A stretch of 64,000 bases of DNA from Riptortus pedestris (taxonomy: Eukaryota > Arthropoda > Insecta > Hemiptera > Alydidae). Position 1 is the first letter of the stretch. Every line of letters begins with the position of its first letter. The DNA lies in the NCBI GenBank assembly GCA_019009955.1, contig CM032233.1, positions 17,733,501-17,797,500 of the forward strand, written 5' to 3'. The notes beneath the pieces are model-generated. The model worked only from the letters and a program-made list of their open reading frames with translations, did no database searches and was not told the DNA's origin. A program made the position numbers and the translations under genes. Of the stretch, positions 49,402 through 60,107 are shown in pieces.

Positions 49402-49872
49402 TCAATAAAAAGGCCTTGTCCTCTACTAGTGTTTTTAATTTTATGCAAAGAGTACTTTCGGAGTCAGCGCTCCATCGTCAGTGCCTGCTGACAAACAAAA
49501 ACAATCATAGTCAATCTAACAATCATAGCAAGGCCAACGCTGTAAAAAAAACAGTCACAAAACAAAAAATAAAGAATAAAAACATTAAAACCGAAATAAA
49601 TCCAGGAAAAAACAATAGACAATTTTATCAGTTGAATATTTATTAATTTTTTTATTTTTTTTTATCATGGATTTATGTTGGTTTTAATGTTTTTATTCGT
49701 TATTTTTGATTTGTTTTTGTGACTGCTTTTTAACCTGTTGGCCTTGCTATGATTGTTAGATTGACTTAAGGTTTTTGTTTGTCAGCAGGCACTGACGACG
49801 GAGCCCTGACTCCGAAAGTGCACTTTGCATAAAATTAAAAACACTAGCAGAGGACAAGGCCTTTTTATTGAT
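49402..49872. repeat. Large inverted repeat with ~205-bp arms and paired hammerhead-like motifs
   Basis: The arm 49402-49606 (atcaataaaaaggccttgtc...) is the near-perfect reverse complement of 49668-49872 (...gacaaggcctttttattgat), with about 60 A/T-rich bases between. Each arm carries CTGACGA, a GGAG...CTCC stem and GAAA: minus strand 49456-49481, plus strand 49792-49817. The motif suggests Penelope-type terminal repeats in inverted order. No coding sequence is inside. Confidence 0.8.
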
Positions 49873-50519
49873 CCTGATCAATGAAAAGAGGAGTTAGTCC
49901 CATCTAATAATCAACACATAATTCCTTAATCCAAACCAAAATTCCTTCATCCCAATGTGGTCTGAACCCGCCATAACGCTGCTTCAACAGTGAATTAGAT
50001 AGAAAGTAGGGAGGTTTGAATTGGAGGGGGGAAAATAGAAAGAAAATGGCTTGCCCCTGAAAAGGTATGCGGTTGAGACGGGGGCGGAGGGCGATCCGCT
50101 GTGAAAATGGAAAACTCCATGAATAGAGCTGCCCAGCCCGGAACCAGAGTCGCCCATTCCCATTCTCCCTCCAACAATAAGTGCCAATTTAATCCTCAAC
50201 GCCCAATGATTCCCTTGGCCGTCCGGAAGTTGCCTCTCTCAACGGCCAAATCCTTCATTCCCGTCAATTGCTTGCTCCGTATATCACGGCTTTCACTTAG
50301 GTCACGCTTAGATATCGGCTCATCTGTATGTGCATGGATCTTGTTTTTTCGAAGGATCATTCATGTTATGAATAATGGAAGTTTTGATTTATGACAGCCA
50401 TGTGTACGGCATGAAGTTGTTACTTTTCGTAATTATTCTATAGATTATAATTATATTTAGCCCATTATATACTATTAAAATTAATTTATTTAATACATTT
50501 CAGATCGCAATTATAATCT
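49873..50519. other. Unassigned, relatively G+C-rich unique segment
   Basis: Roughly 49960-50310 is rich in C-runs and G-runs and lower in A+T than the surroundings, with several short open frames on both strands but no motif. No splice or promoter call is possible. It may be host sequence or the remains of an unknown element. Confidence 0.4.
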
Positions 50520-50985
50520 CTTAACACGGTTTCTCTCGTGAACGAACAGTGGGAGGGGGGTTTAGAGGGGGTGATTTTCGAAGATTCGAAAGATCTCTGT
50601 TACTATAAGTAGGATCAAAACATTGTATAGAACTAATATTCTTGCCAATTAAATGTACTATAAATATTTTATATTTTTTTCTATCTTGAATATTAACCGA
50701 GATATTTGCATTTTTCAGTTTCCCCCCCCCCCCCACTCCGTTACTATACGTCGGATAGAAAAATTGTATAGAAACAATCTTATTACAAATTAAATTTACT
50801 ATAAATATTGTTCTATACATATTTTCCGCATAATGAGTACTAACCGAGATATTTGGATTTTATATCCAATTATCTTTCATTATATCTTTCAGTAAACCCC
50901 CACTCCTACTAGTGTCATATTAATAGTAAGCTGTTATATCATGAACCACTTCATTCCAAGGTTAAATAACAAATATTGTTAGTCT
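50520..50985 (+). mobile_element. HINE fragments, two second-blocks in tandem
   Basis: A first block (gtgggaggggggtttagagggggtg, gatctctgttactataagtagg) runs to a C-run at 50723-50733. A second then begins (ccgttactatacgtcggatag) with the gtaaacccccactcctactagtgtcat right segment. The right end is missing. Confidence 0.68.
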
Positions 50986-51595
50986 ACAAAGGAGGCTTGT
51001 GTAAGATTGAATAGTTAGTTTGTCACATGTGTAAGAGTCTTTTATATTATACTAAATCTGTTTTGTAGTTTTGAGTCCCTCCGTGTTCAGTCGGTAAACT
51101 GGTCAGTTTCAAGCTTGGTTTTTCATTCTGTTGGTAATATTTATTCTTTAGGTCAGACAATTCGCCTAGTAAAGTATCTAATAATGTGATTATTCGGGCT
51201 AAAGAAGTCTCTTCATTGCTCTTGTTCTTCATTGCAGAACCAGCAAATACTGATACCTAAGAACCTCGAACCACCTGAAACTACCTTTCAGTAAACATAA
51301 ATAAAATAAGATTTTCTTTTTACAAGTTCGTTTCACGAATATTATAAAATAAACTTGATTTTTTTTATTATTATCCGATTATTACTGAAGGATGAGAATA
51401 TTCTTTATTGTCCTGTTTATCCCATGATTTCTTGGGGTTTCTTTTTTGTTTTTAGTTTCTCATTATATTTATTCATATTTTATATTATTAAATATGTGTT
51501 TTTTTCTTCTCTCTTCTGTTTCTTATTTATTTTTAGTGGTTGCTAAGTTGTTTTTTTTGGATTTTGGGCACTAGTACCACTTTTTAGCAGATATA
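50986..51595. other. Unassigned T-rich spacer
   Basis: Nothing recognised. The open frame at 51355-51546 is a Phe/Ile-rich artefact of T-rich DNA. Confidence 0.35.
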
Positions 51596-52066
51596 TATTT
51601 GTCTGTTACCGCTCCAGTGGGCGTAATTTTTTTTTCTTACTCAACTTTATATATAAGCATTTTAGATAAAAAGAATGATCATGTTCGTTAACAGCTCACA
51701 TCGGACCTGGGGAAGGGTTTAGAGGAAGGCAATTCGAAATATCTTTGTTATTGTGCATCGGATCGAAAATTTGCATAGAATCAATCTTATTGCAAATGTA
51801 ACAATCTATAAATGTGGTTATGAACATTTTTTTTCTCTATACTGAATATTAAGCGACATATTTCCATATTTTAATTTTCGGCCATGAGTAAACCCCTACT
51901 CCTGCTCATGTCATATTAACAATAAGCTGTTATATAATGAACCACTTTATTTGAAACCTAAACACTAGATATTGTTCTCATTGAACTTTTACTTTTTGAG
52001 ATAAATGCAAATACGTGACGCAAGTGGGGAAATATGCTTAGTTAAGCCAGCCCCAGCGTGTCAGAC
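51596..52066 (+). mobile_element. HINE copy, left block deleted, first of a tandem pair
   Basis: The left AGCAG is joined directly to atatatatttgtctgttacc, so the palindrome and left block are missing. The second block (cgttaacagctcacatcgg, tctttgttattgtgcatcgg) is followed by the gtaaacccctactcctgctc right segment and an end with agtggggaaatatgcttagtt...cagccccagcgtgtcagac. Only four Ts separate it from the next copy. Confidence 0.75.
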
Positions 52067-52070
52067 TTTT

Positions 52071-52193
52071 AGCAGATTTCCCTTAAAGGAAATCAGCTGT
52101 TGAAGTCGTACTCATGGCGCGATTTTCGAAAAATTTCTTCAAATGTCCATCGATCATACCCAGGAGATGACGAAAATGAGGTCCGTTCAAAAT

Positions 52194-52256
<63 letters not shown>

Positions 52257-52926
52257 TCTGTTAAACGCTCTAGCGGTCGAAATTTTTGTTTGATCGTTAC
52301 GAAACTCGATATTTAACCGTTTTATGTTAAAAGACAGACCAAGTTCGTTAATGGCTGAAATCGGACTAGAGAGACGGGGGGTTTAAAGGGAGGGAATTTC
52401 GAAAACTCGAAATATCTCTGTTATTATGCATCGGACCGAAAAAGTGGATAGAACCAATCTTATTGCAAATTAAATTTACTATAAATATTGTTATATCCAT
52501 TTATTCTCTATCTTGAATATTAACCGAGATATTTGCATTTTTATGAAGTCTGTGGTCGGGTATAGTTTGGATTAGGCCGGCCGTTTCCGTAACTGATCGG
52601 CTCAGGTGGAAGCTTCTTCTAACCTTACCTGTCGTTTCTAACCTTACCTTACCTTCGTTACTTTATGTGATTTATGCAAATGCGTTCTGTCCATCCCCCG
52701 CCCTTCTTTAGTTCTTGGACTACTAAAATTTGAGTTATTAAAATATTAATTATTCTTACAATTCAGAAGCCGTTTCAGTTGGGAATTTATTTTAATTAAC
52801 TGAAAGATTTCTCATTACCGTTTGTATTTAATCACGATGGTGTTGCGTTACCAGTATGCAGATTTCTCTATTGTAAAACTTCACATGGGAAATCTGCTTA
52901 GTTTACGCAGCCCCTGCGTGACGGAC
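52071..52926 (+). mobile_element. HINE reference copy: complete Helentron-like non-autonomous element
   Basis: This 856-bp copy shows every family hallmark. The left end AGCAGATTTCCC opens a palindrome (here with one mismatch), followed by the left block to gacgaaaatgaggtccg (52190). The TA array is at 52197-52253. The second block has cgctctagcggtcg, cgatatttaaccgttttatg, cggctgaaatcgg-like and G-tract (52376-52394) motifs, then tctctgttattatgcatcgg. The right segment has ggccggccgtttccgtaact and the right end GGGAAATCTGCT, the exact inverse of the left 12 bases, a hairpin ACGCAG-CCC-CTGCGT and terminal GACGGAC. Flanks are T-runs. Short subterminal inverted repeats, a 3' hairpin, an internal microsatellite and T|T insertion are known properties of Helentron-associated elements (HINE/DINE-1). 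No protein is encoded. Confidence 0.85.
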
Positions 52927-53168
52927 TTTTTTACAATGTGCTTAATGGACTATCAAGGGGTTAGGGGTCCTCTTACTATTCGTGAATTATATAGATTAGA
53001 GTAAGTGTTTTTCTTGTTATTTGTTGTTTGTCCGTTTTTGTTTTGTTATTGCGTTCAGAAGCCAAATAAACTAGCCACAATGCTACTATCAATGAAACTA
53101 CTAATATTAGTATGGATTGCATGATGTTCTGAATTTGTTATACTGTAGCATAAAATAATGGACATTTC
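52927..53168. other. Short unassigned spacer
   Basis: Nothing recognised between the HINE and the piggyBac-type element. Confidence 0.35.
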
Positions 53169-53499
53169 TTAACACGTTAAGTGCGGCACGGGGTCAAATT
53201 ACCCCGTACGTAACTGTCTCCCAGGACGGGTCGGTTTTGAAGATAAATGTTCAAAAAATACTTTGACGGTTTTTGCTTTGTACTAGTAAATATAATTAAA
53301 AATAGTACGTTTATGTATTTCAAATCTAAAAAATACGTCGTATATCATTGAAAAACGCACGGGCTAATATAGCCCCGTGTTATTTCCCATGCTTTTCCCG
53401 TGAACCACTTGTTCTGTTATTTACATAGGCTTAGGTAAATAACAGACCGCGTCCCTCCCATTTCAGTTTTGCTGTCGTTTTGAAACATTAATCTGTATA

Positions 53500-53692
53500 A
53501 TGTGCAAATCACGTGGCCGACAATTAGTGGATTTAGCTTTATTAAAAAACTGTTCCGGGTGTTATGAAAAATTAAGAAAAACATTGTCTTCTAAAGAAGC
53601 AGACAAAAAAAGTTAGAACGTATTGTGAAGAGTGCAACATGAAGTCACTTTGTCTACAATGCTTCAACAACTCCCATAAATCTATATCCTAA
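53500..53692 (+). pseudogene. piggyBac cysteine-rich domain with one frameshift
   Basis: The frame from 53500 reads MCKSRGRQLVDLALLKNCSG, CYEKLRKTLSSKEADKK and then stops. Skipping one A in the A7 run near 53606-53612 restores VRTYCEECNMKSLCLQCFNN, SHKS and a stop at 53690-53692. The C-x2-C ... C-x2-C ... C-x2-C ... H pattern matches cysteine-rich domains that bind piggyBac ends. The N-terminal and catalytic parts were not found. Confidence 0.75.
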
Positions 53693-54125
53693 CCATTGTG
53701 ATAATGAAGAATTGTTAATTGCATAATAATTATTTGTTTATTCATATTATTTCTTTATTATGTTTATTTTCCAATTATTTGTTTAAACTAAACTCCTAGT
53801 TCCTAGTTTGGTTTTCTAATTTTATCTTTATAAACTAATAAATTTCTATTGTAATGTGCCTTAATTAAAAGTTAACTCATATTCACCCATTTTAATGTAT
53901 AACAAGAATTAAAATCATTCGTTGATCACCAAAATTATCACACAAAGGAGAAAAAATGTTCCCGACAAGGTGAAAAATGTAAGGTAAATATTCATTTCTA
54001 AGTCACGTAACAATAAATTGATGAAAACACGGCCTGCGACTGTCATATATTATTTGATGAACTAAGAGTAAAAAAAAATGTTTGAATTTAGCAATTTAGT
54101 TCATTTTTCGAGTGGTAGTAGCGCA

Positions 54126-55103
54126 TTAACCTTCCAGTGGTAACGTTGGGTCCCACAGACCCATAATTTCCTTTTTCGTCATAATTACACCCTAAAAAAT
54201 TGTCTTATTGTTATAATCTCCCATATAGCCTCTTTAGAACTCCAGTCAAAACCTGGCATGATTTCATTTATTGTTTACCCCCTATCAGTTATCAGCAATC
54301 GTCCATTGAAGTGTGCCTAGGGTCCCACAGACCCGACGTTACCACTAAGGTGACTTATTTTCAAAATGGCTTCATCATCAAAACTGAAAATTTTCGATCT
54401 AAATATAGAAGGAGACGTTACTAAACTTCATAAAATGTTAGAAGAAGAAGAAATGGCATTGACTGAAATTTTATTATCAAGTGATGATGAGGATACTGAT
54501 CCTAATTATTGTGAAGTTTCTGATCACGATTCGGAGAGTGAAGAAGAGTATCATGTAAGCATTATATTTATTTGCATTTATAATTCTCAGTTAGCCACCA
54601 AACAAAAGTGATTGTTACAGTAATACTATTGTTAAATTGTAATTTTTAAATAATAGGTATTAAAAGTACCAGGGCCCTTGCTCAAAAGTATAGCGGCTCT
54701 ACAGCGCCGAAATTGCAGCCTCCTGAACCAAACAAGCGTGGGCGATGTGCTTATTGCAATGACATCAAAAGCAGATATTATTGTTCCAAATGTTATGTAT
54801 ATATATGCCTAAAACATGCAGATATGATTTGCCCTGATTGTAATAAAGATAATTAATTAATTAAATGCTTGAGTATACTATTTGCAAAATAAAACATTTA
54901 TATAAATTTCATATCTTTTGTTTATTTTTAATTTTTCCTTCTGAGAACAGAACTTAGCATATTAAAATAGTTAATGAATTACATCAAGTTTTTTTAATTA
55001 TTTACAACCATTTCCTATTTAGAAGATTTTTTATGGCATGGGTCTCTTGGACCCAACGTTACCACAGGCGGCATTTCTTTTCATGTTACCACTGAAGGGT
55101 TAA
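54126..55103 (+). mobile_element. piggyBac-family deletion derivative, copy 2 (nested)
   Basis: TTAA at 54126-54129 and 55100-55103, with ends and interior more than 95% identical by eye to the element at 40973-41943. Inserted in the element 53169-55232. The near identity of two copies at unrelated sites shows that this deleted form itself was mobilised recently. Confidence 0.92.
54366..54856 (+). CDS. Possible two-exon microprotein: piggyBac N-terminal domain plus cysteine-rich domain
   Basis: Exon 1 (54366-54554, 63 codons) encodes MASSSKLKIFDLNIEGDVTK and an acidic segment. It ends before a consensus-like donor GTAAGC at 54555. The acceptor-like aaattgcag ends at 54718; joining there keeps frame and adds 45 codons to the stop at 54854-54856. 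The second part has the eight metal ligands C-x2-C-x8-C-x2-C-x4-C-x2-H-x4-C-x2-C, the C5HC2 pattern of piggyBac cysteine-rich domains. The catalytic core is missing, so it could only bind element ends or partners, for example as a competitor of transposase. Without splicing the first frame ends at 54611. Splicing and expression are inference; the domain identities are firm. Confidence 0.5.
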
Positions 55104-55232
55104 AAGGGGACATAAGTACGGGGTCGATTGACCCCGTGCCGTACTTTAGGATAGTTGTACCACGGGGTCAAGTGACCCCGTGTCGTACTTGTGGATAGAC
55201 CACATTTTTGAAGTCCGTACTGAAGGTGTTAA

Positions 55233-55793
55233 GTTAATGTATGTATGTTTACAATATAATTATAAATCATAATAAGTTATATATTTTTGTTCACACTATG
55301 TTACTAGTAACATTTACTGACATCAAATGAGCCAGACTCTGCCTAAAGTATGTATATATTTGCCAATAAATTATCTGGATCTTGTAGATTTTGAACGGTA
55401 GAACTTTATATCCAGTTTTTCTCCACAGAGTTAATTATTTCTTTAATTGCAAAAAACTGCCTGCATTCAAGGTTGTTTGGTGGTTCCCATAACAGGAAAT
55501 GTTTTCATATTTCCATGAGATGGCTCACCAAGAGAAGCTAATTCCTAAGGATTACCATATTCTCCATGCAATAATTACCCAATTCAATAACACATGACTG
55601 TCAGTTTTTTTTTTCTTTCATTTTAAAACATTCTCAAGTTTAAGATGTTATGATAATTCATTTTCTATTATTCTGCTTTTTTTCGGGCTCATTAACTTCT
55701 TTTCTCTCCTTAAAATACACGTATCCTACATTAATTAACAAACAATTAATTATAATCAAGTTCTAGAAATGTTGCTACCATTTAGCAGATTTC
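55233..55793. other. Unassigned A+T-rich spacer
   Basis: Nothing recognised. Confidence 0.35.
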
Positions 55794-55907
55794 CCTTAAG
55801 GGAAATCAGCTATTGAGGTTGTACTCATATGACGGAATTTTCGATTTTTTTCTTCAAATGTCCATCGATCCTACCTAGGAGATGACGAAAATGAGGTCCG
55901 TTCAAAA

Positions 55908-55979
<72 letters not shown>

Positions 55980-56757
55980 GTCTGTTACCGCTCTAGCGGT
56001 CGCAATTTTTGTGTAATCGTTACCAAACTCGATATTTAGTCGTTTTATGTAAAAAGAAAAATCAAGTTCGTTAACGGCTGAAATCGGACCAGGGGAAGGG
56101 GGGGTTTAGAGGGGGAGAATTTTGAAAATTCGAAATACCTCCGTTACTATAAGTCGGATCGAAAAAGTGTATAGAGTCAATCTTATTGAAAATTAAATAC
56201 ACTATAAATAATGCTATATACATTTATTCTCTATCTTGAATATTAACCGATATATTTCCATTTTTCAGTTTTCAGCCTTCAGTAAACCCCCACATCTACT
56301 AGTGTTACATAAATAATGCTCTGTTATATAATAAAAGATATTAATTGAAGCCTAAATACCAAATATTGTTTTCATTGAACTTTTACTTTGTGTGATATAT
56401 GCAAATACGTTCTGTTGACCCCCCCCCCCTTCTTTTGTTTTTGGATTACTAAAATTTGAGTGATTGAGATAAAACTGATTCTTATTCATTACAAATTACA
56501 CCACTAGATTTAGTAAATTGTTTTCAATAAAATTAATATGTTATATTCAAATATATTCCATTAATTGTTTGTCTTTCCGGTCTATCTATGCAGCACTACG
56601 AGGTTGGCTTGCCTGTTTGTTTACAATTCAGCCTTGTATTGTACATTTACTGAGCATTCACGGTAGTGTTACCTGTATGTATATTTATCTATTGCAAACC
56701 TTCACGTGGGAAATCTGTTTAGTTTAGTACTTACGTCTAGTAAGTCTAGTAAAGGAC
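55794..56757 (+). mobile_element. HINE copy, long right-segment type, altered hairpin
   Basis: The left terminus and palindrome (GATTTCCCTTAAGGGAAATC) are exact. The TA array lies at 55911-55976. The G-tract is at 56091-56117. The long right segment has a C-run (56418-56429) and gattcttattcattacaaat. At the right end GGGAAATCTG is kept, but the usual hairpin is replaced by tagtacttacgtctagtaagtctagtaaaggac. Confidence 0.82.
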
Positions 56758-57080
56758 TTTTTAGTAATGCGCACACCACGCGATCGCCTGCTGTTCAATC
56801 CCAGACCGATGCTTTCTTGTCGTCCATGTTAAGAGGCCACCTTTCAATGCATATACAGCTGTTGGCCAATGACAGTTTTCAAAAATTTACACCTTTGTCT
56901 TCTAGAAGAAATGTTTAAAGCTATAAACTTTCCTCAGAATATAGAAAAATAAACATAAACAACCACTTAAAATAAAGAAGGCGTTTGCATTATCAAAATT
57001 TTTAAAGAATCTACATCACCTTCAACTAAAGAACGCATATTTTAAATATGGCAAAGGAAATACTCGGAGGAAATAAAAAA
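56758..57080. other. Unassigned spacer
   Basis: An open frame at 56706-56918 straddles the HINE end and has no motif. Nothing else was recognised. Confidence 0.35.
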
Positions 57081-57843
57081 GTCCGGGGCTGCGTAAACTA
57101 AGCAGATTTCCCTCGTGAAGTTTAATAATAGATAAATCTACATACTGCTAACACAACACCACCGTGAATATTAAGTGAATAAATACAAACGGTAATAAGA
57201 AATCCTTCCCCTCCAGGCGGCAAGCGAATGAAATGTAAACAAATAGGTCTGCCAACCCGACTCTCAGCGGAAAGAAAAACAATCACTGAAATATAGAAGA
57301 ATATAACATATTAATGTGATTGAAAACTATTTACTATATCTAGTACTATAATTTATAATAAATCAGAATAATGTTTATATCAATCAAGCTAATTTAATAT
57401 TCCAAAAACGTAAGAGGGGAGGAGGTCACCAGAGCATATTTGCATTTATGTCGTATAATAATGGTCTCTTGAAAACAATATTTGCTATTTAAGGTTCGAA
57501 TAATGTGGTTTATTACATAACCGAGTATTGTTTGTTTAACATGAGTAGAAGTGGGGGTTTGCTGAAGGCTGAAAACTATAAAATCTAAATATCTCGGTTA
57601 ATATTCATGATACAGAAAATATATATATAGAACAATATTTATAGAGCTTTAAAATTGCCATAAGATTAGCCTATACAATTGTTCGATCCGACTTAAGGTA
57701 ACGAAAATATTTCTAATTTTCAAAATTTCCCCCTCTAAACCCCCTCTCTCAGTGGGGACTTGATCTTTCGTTTTACATAAATCGAATAAATAAATAGCTT
57801 GGTAACGATTAAACAAAAATTGCGACCGCTAGAGCGTTAAAAG

Positions 57844-57915
<72 letters not shown>

Positions 57916-58034
57916 GACCGGACCTAATTTTTTTCATCTCCTGGGTAGGATCGATGGATATTTGAGGAAATTTTTCAAAACCCGCGTCGTGAGTACGACC
58001 TCAATAGCTGATTACCCTTAGGGGAAATCTGCTA
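57081..58034 (-). mobile_element. HINE copy, long type, complete
   Basis: The hairpin end is shortened (gtccggggctgcg, losing the first stem strand). The long right segment contains cagtactataatttataat-like and gggaggaggtcacc motifs. (CA)n(TA)n is at 57845-57911. The left block ends in a near-perfect palindrome (gattacccttaggggaaatctgct). Confidence 0.82.
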
Positions 58035-58415
58035 AAATGTTTAAGATGTTTGATAAACATTTTCATTATATCCGATGTTGGTGGTTTCAAATAAAAATGT
58101 AATTACTATGACTCTAAGGGTAGAGTGATGATGCATTTTTACTAATCCAAGTTTTATTCTTTCAAATTACAACAATGTAGCAGGAGAAAAGTTGAAAAGA
58201 AGGAGTGGTGCACATGAATTTGGAGGTTAACTTTCACCGACGAAGGTGAGGCAATGCTCGTCTTGATGACAGTGTCCTGACGAATCATTAGCACATTTTC
58301 CATCGCCTCGCTCTGTCACAGATGAATAGTAAATGCCTATTCAACAGGGCGATAATCGACTGAACAACAATCCCTTAATTAACTCAATAAGAAATACGCT
58401 TGGGACTTTTGAAAA
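58035..58415. other. Unassigned spacer
   Basis: Moderate complexity; no gene, RNA or repeat recognised. Confidence 0.35.
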
Positions 58416-58997
58416 GTCCGTCACGCAGGAGCTGCGTAAACTAAGCAGATTCCGCACGTGAAGTTATACAATAGAGAAATCTCCATGCGAGAGCCGAACA
58501 GTTAAGGAAACCGCCGACCTTGCTTTCGGCGGAAACAAATAGAACCGACCATAGCCGATCTCATCTCCGCACACACTTAATAAAAATGCAAATATCTTGT
58601 TTAATATTCAAGATAGAGAACAAATGTATATAACAATATTTATAGGAATTTAATTTGCAATAAGATTGTTTCTATACAAGTTCTCGATCCGACGGAGATA
58701 TTTCGAATTTTCGAAAATCCTCTTCTCTAAACCTCCCCTCCCACTTGTCTGATTTCAGCCGTTAACGAACTTGATCTTTCTTTTTACATAAAACGATTAA
58801 ATATCGGGTTTGGTAACGATCAAATAAAAATTGCGACCGCTAGAGTGTAAACAGACAACTATATATATAGATAGTTTTGAACGGAACTCATTTACGTCAT
58901 CTCCTGAGTAAGATCGATGAACATTTGAAGAAATGTTTCGAAAATCGCGTCATGAGTACGACCCCAATAGCTGATTTCCCTTAAGGGAAATCTGCTA
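58416..58997 (-). mobile_element. HINE copy, short type, full length with minimal array
   Basis: Hairpin end GTCCGTCACGCAGGAGCTGC, a right segment with acaatagagaaatctcc and gccgaccttgctttcgg, and the second block with cgatccgacggagatatttcg. Only about ten bases of TA repeat (58860-58869) separate the blocks. The left palindrome is exact. Confidence 0.85.
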
Positions 58998-59021
58998 ATA
59001 ACCTCTGAAATTGCTTAAATA

Positions 59022-59070
<49 letters not shown>

Positions 59071-59078
59071 CCCATATA

Positions 59079-59703
59079 TAGGGTGTCCCAACTTCCCGTG
59101 CCACTCCCCTTAAAATCGCCAATTGTGTTAATAAAAGGCTGAGACTGGGTATGCCAGTACTTCTCCAGAGACCATAGCTTTGGAATTTCCAATGGAATGC
59201 CATACTTTTTATGACGGATTCATGTATAAAATCAAGTTCTAAAACAAGTTTATATCGGTGGTTTTTTTCCCATCGATTTGTCAGAACCTTTAGCCGTAAA
59301 ATGCAGAAATCTTTATTAAGAAACGGCACGTTTTATTCAAAAATGCTGCGACATAAAAGTTGTAGACAACAAAATTATCTTTGAAACAAGTCTATAGAAA
59401 GAGGAATGAATTCTGAAGTAAAAAAAAAAAATGGAATGGAAGTTGCACAAAACTATTCTTGGTGATTCTTCCCCGGAATATAACGCGCCGTTTTTGTTTT
59501 TTTTTTACATGAAGCTATGCTGCTAGAAAAATGTATTCCTTTTACAAGTAATATCTACGTCATTCGTTAAGAACAAATTAATTCTATGTACTATGGACTG
59601 AAAAGATTCTTCGGGGTCACAATTATGGAAAACCAAGTCTCAGCCTTTTATTAATACAATTGGCGATTTTAAGGGGAGTGGCATTGGAAGTTGGGACGCC
59701 CTG
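59079..59703. mobile_element. Mariner-type MITE with ~68-bp TIRs inside a TA array
   Basis: AGGGTGTCCCAACTTCC...GCCACTCCCCTTAAAATCGCCAATTG at the left mirrors CAATTGGCGATTTTAAGGGGAGTGGC...GGAAGTTGGGACGCCCT at the right, continuing to agtctcagcc/ggctgagact. TA lies outside both ends, and (TA)n arrays lie on both sides (59023-59064 and 59704-59764). The 625-bp interior has no transposase. The CAGGGTGTCCC-type tip is common in mariner-like elements. Confidence 0.85.
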
Positions 59704-59721
59704 TATATATATATATATATA

Positions 59722-59764
<43 letters not shown>

Positions 59765-59771
<7 letters not shown>

Positions 59772-59921
59772 TAATCTTTTGGTTTTCGGCTTTCGGACCT
59801 TTGAGGTCTTTAGCCACCCCCGAGTGACACTCGATGGATTCGTGATCAGAGTTATTAAGTCGTGGTGATCAGCTCTACGCAACCCCCGTCAACCAAGGAG
59901 GACCTGGAATGACTTATGCTC

Positions 59922-59994
<73 letters not shown>
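59765..59994. other. Unassigned segment between microsatellites
   Basis: About 150 bases of moderate complexity (59771-59920) followed by (TG)n(TA)n (59921-59981) and a (TGTA)n stretch. No gene recognised. Confidence 0.4.
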
Positions 59995-60107
59995 GTAATT
60001 TTGAAAGAAATTGAGTATCGTTATTTTCTACATAGGACCGATGAAAAAAAAATTCTTGAAATGGAGTATAACCTCAATAGTTAATTTCCCCTAAGGGAAA
60101 GGCTAAA
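59995..60107 (-). mobile_element. HINE left-end fragment after a microsatellite
   Basis: taattttgaaagaaattgagtatcg ... acataggaccgatgaaa ... ataacctcaatagttaatttcccctaagggaaaggct is a diverged left block and palindrome. The array before it probably belongs to this copy. Confidence 0.65.

Larger units (their letters stand above)
53169..55232 (+). mobile_element. Third piggyBac-type derivative, hosting a nested piggyBac element
   Basis: TTAA at 53169-53172 and 55229-55232 brackets the ends cacgttaagtgcggcacggg and ...gtccgtactgaaggtg. Subterminal palindromic motifs (cggggtcaaattaccccg at the left; cggggtcgattgaccccg and cggggtcaagtgaccccg at the right) are unlike those of the other two families. 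Without the nested 54126 element it is about 1.09 kb. Only a C-terminal cysteine-rich coding piece is recognisable. Confidence 0.82.

Noticed and set aside
49456..49817. Confirmed active hammerhead ribozymes
   Set aside because: All motifs have an extra base after CTGANGA and the helix I pairing is not clear, so only hammerhead-like is justified.
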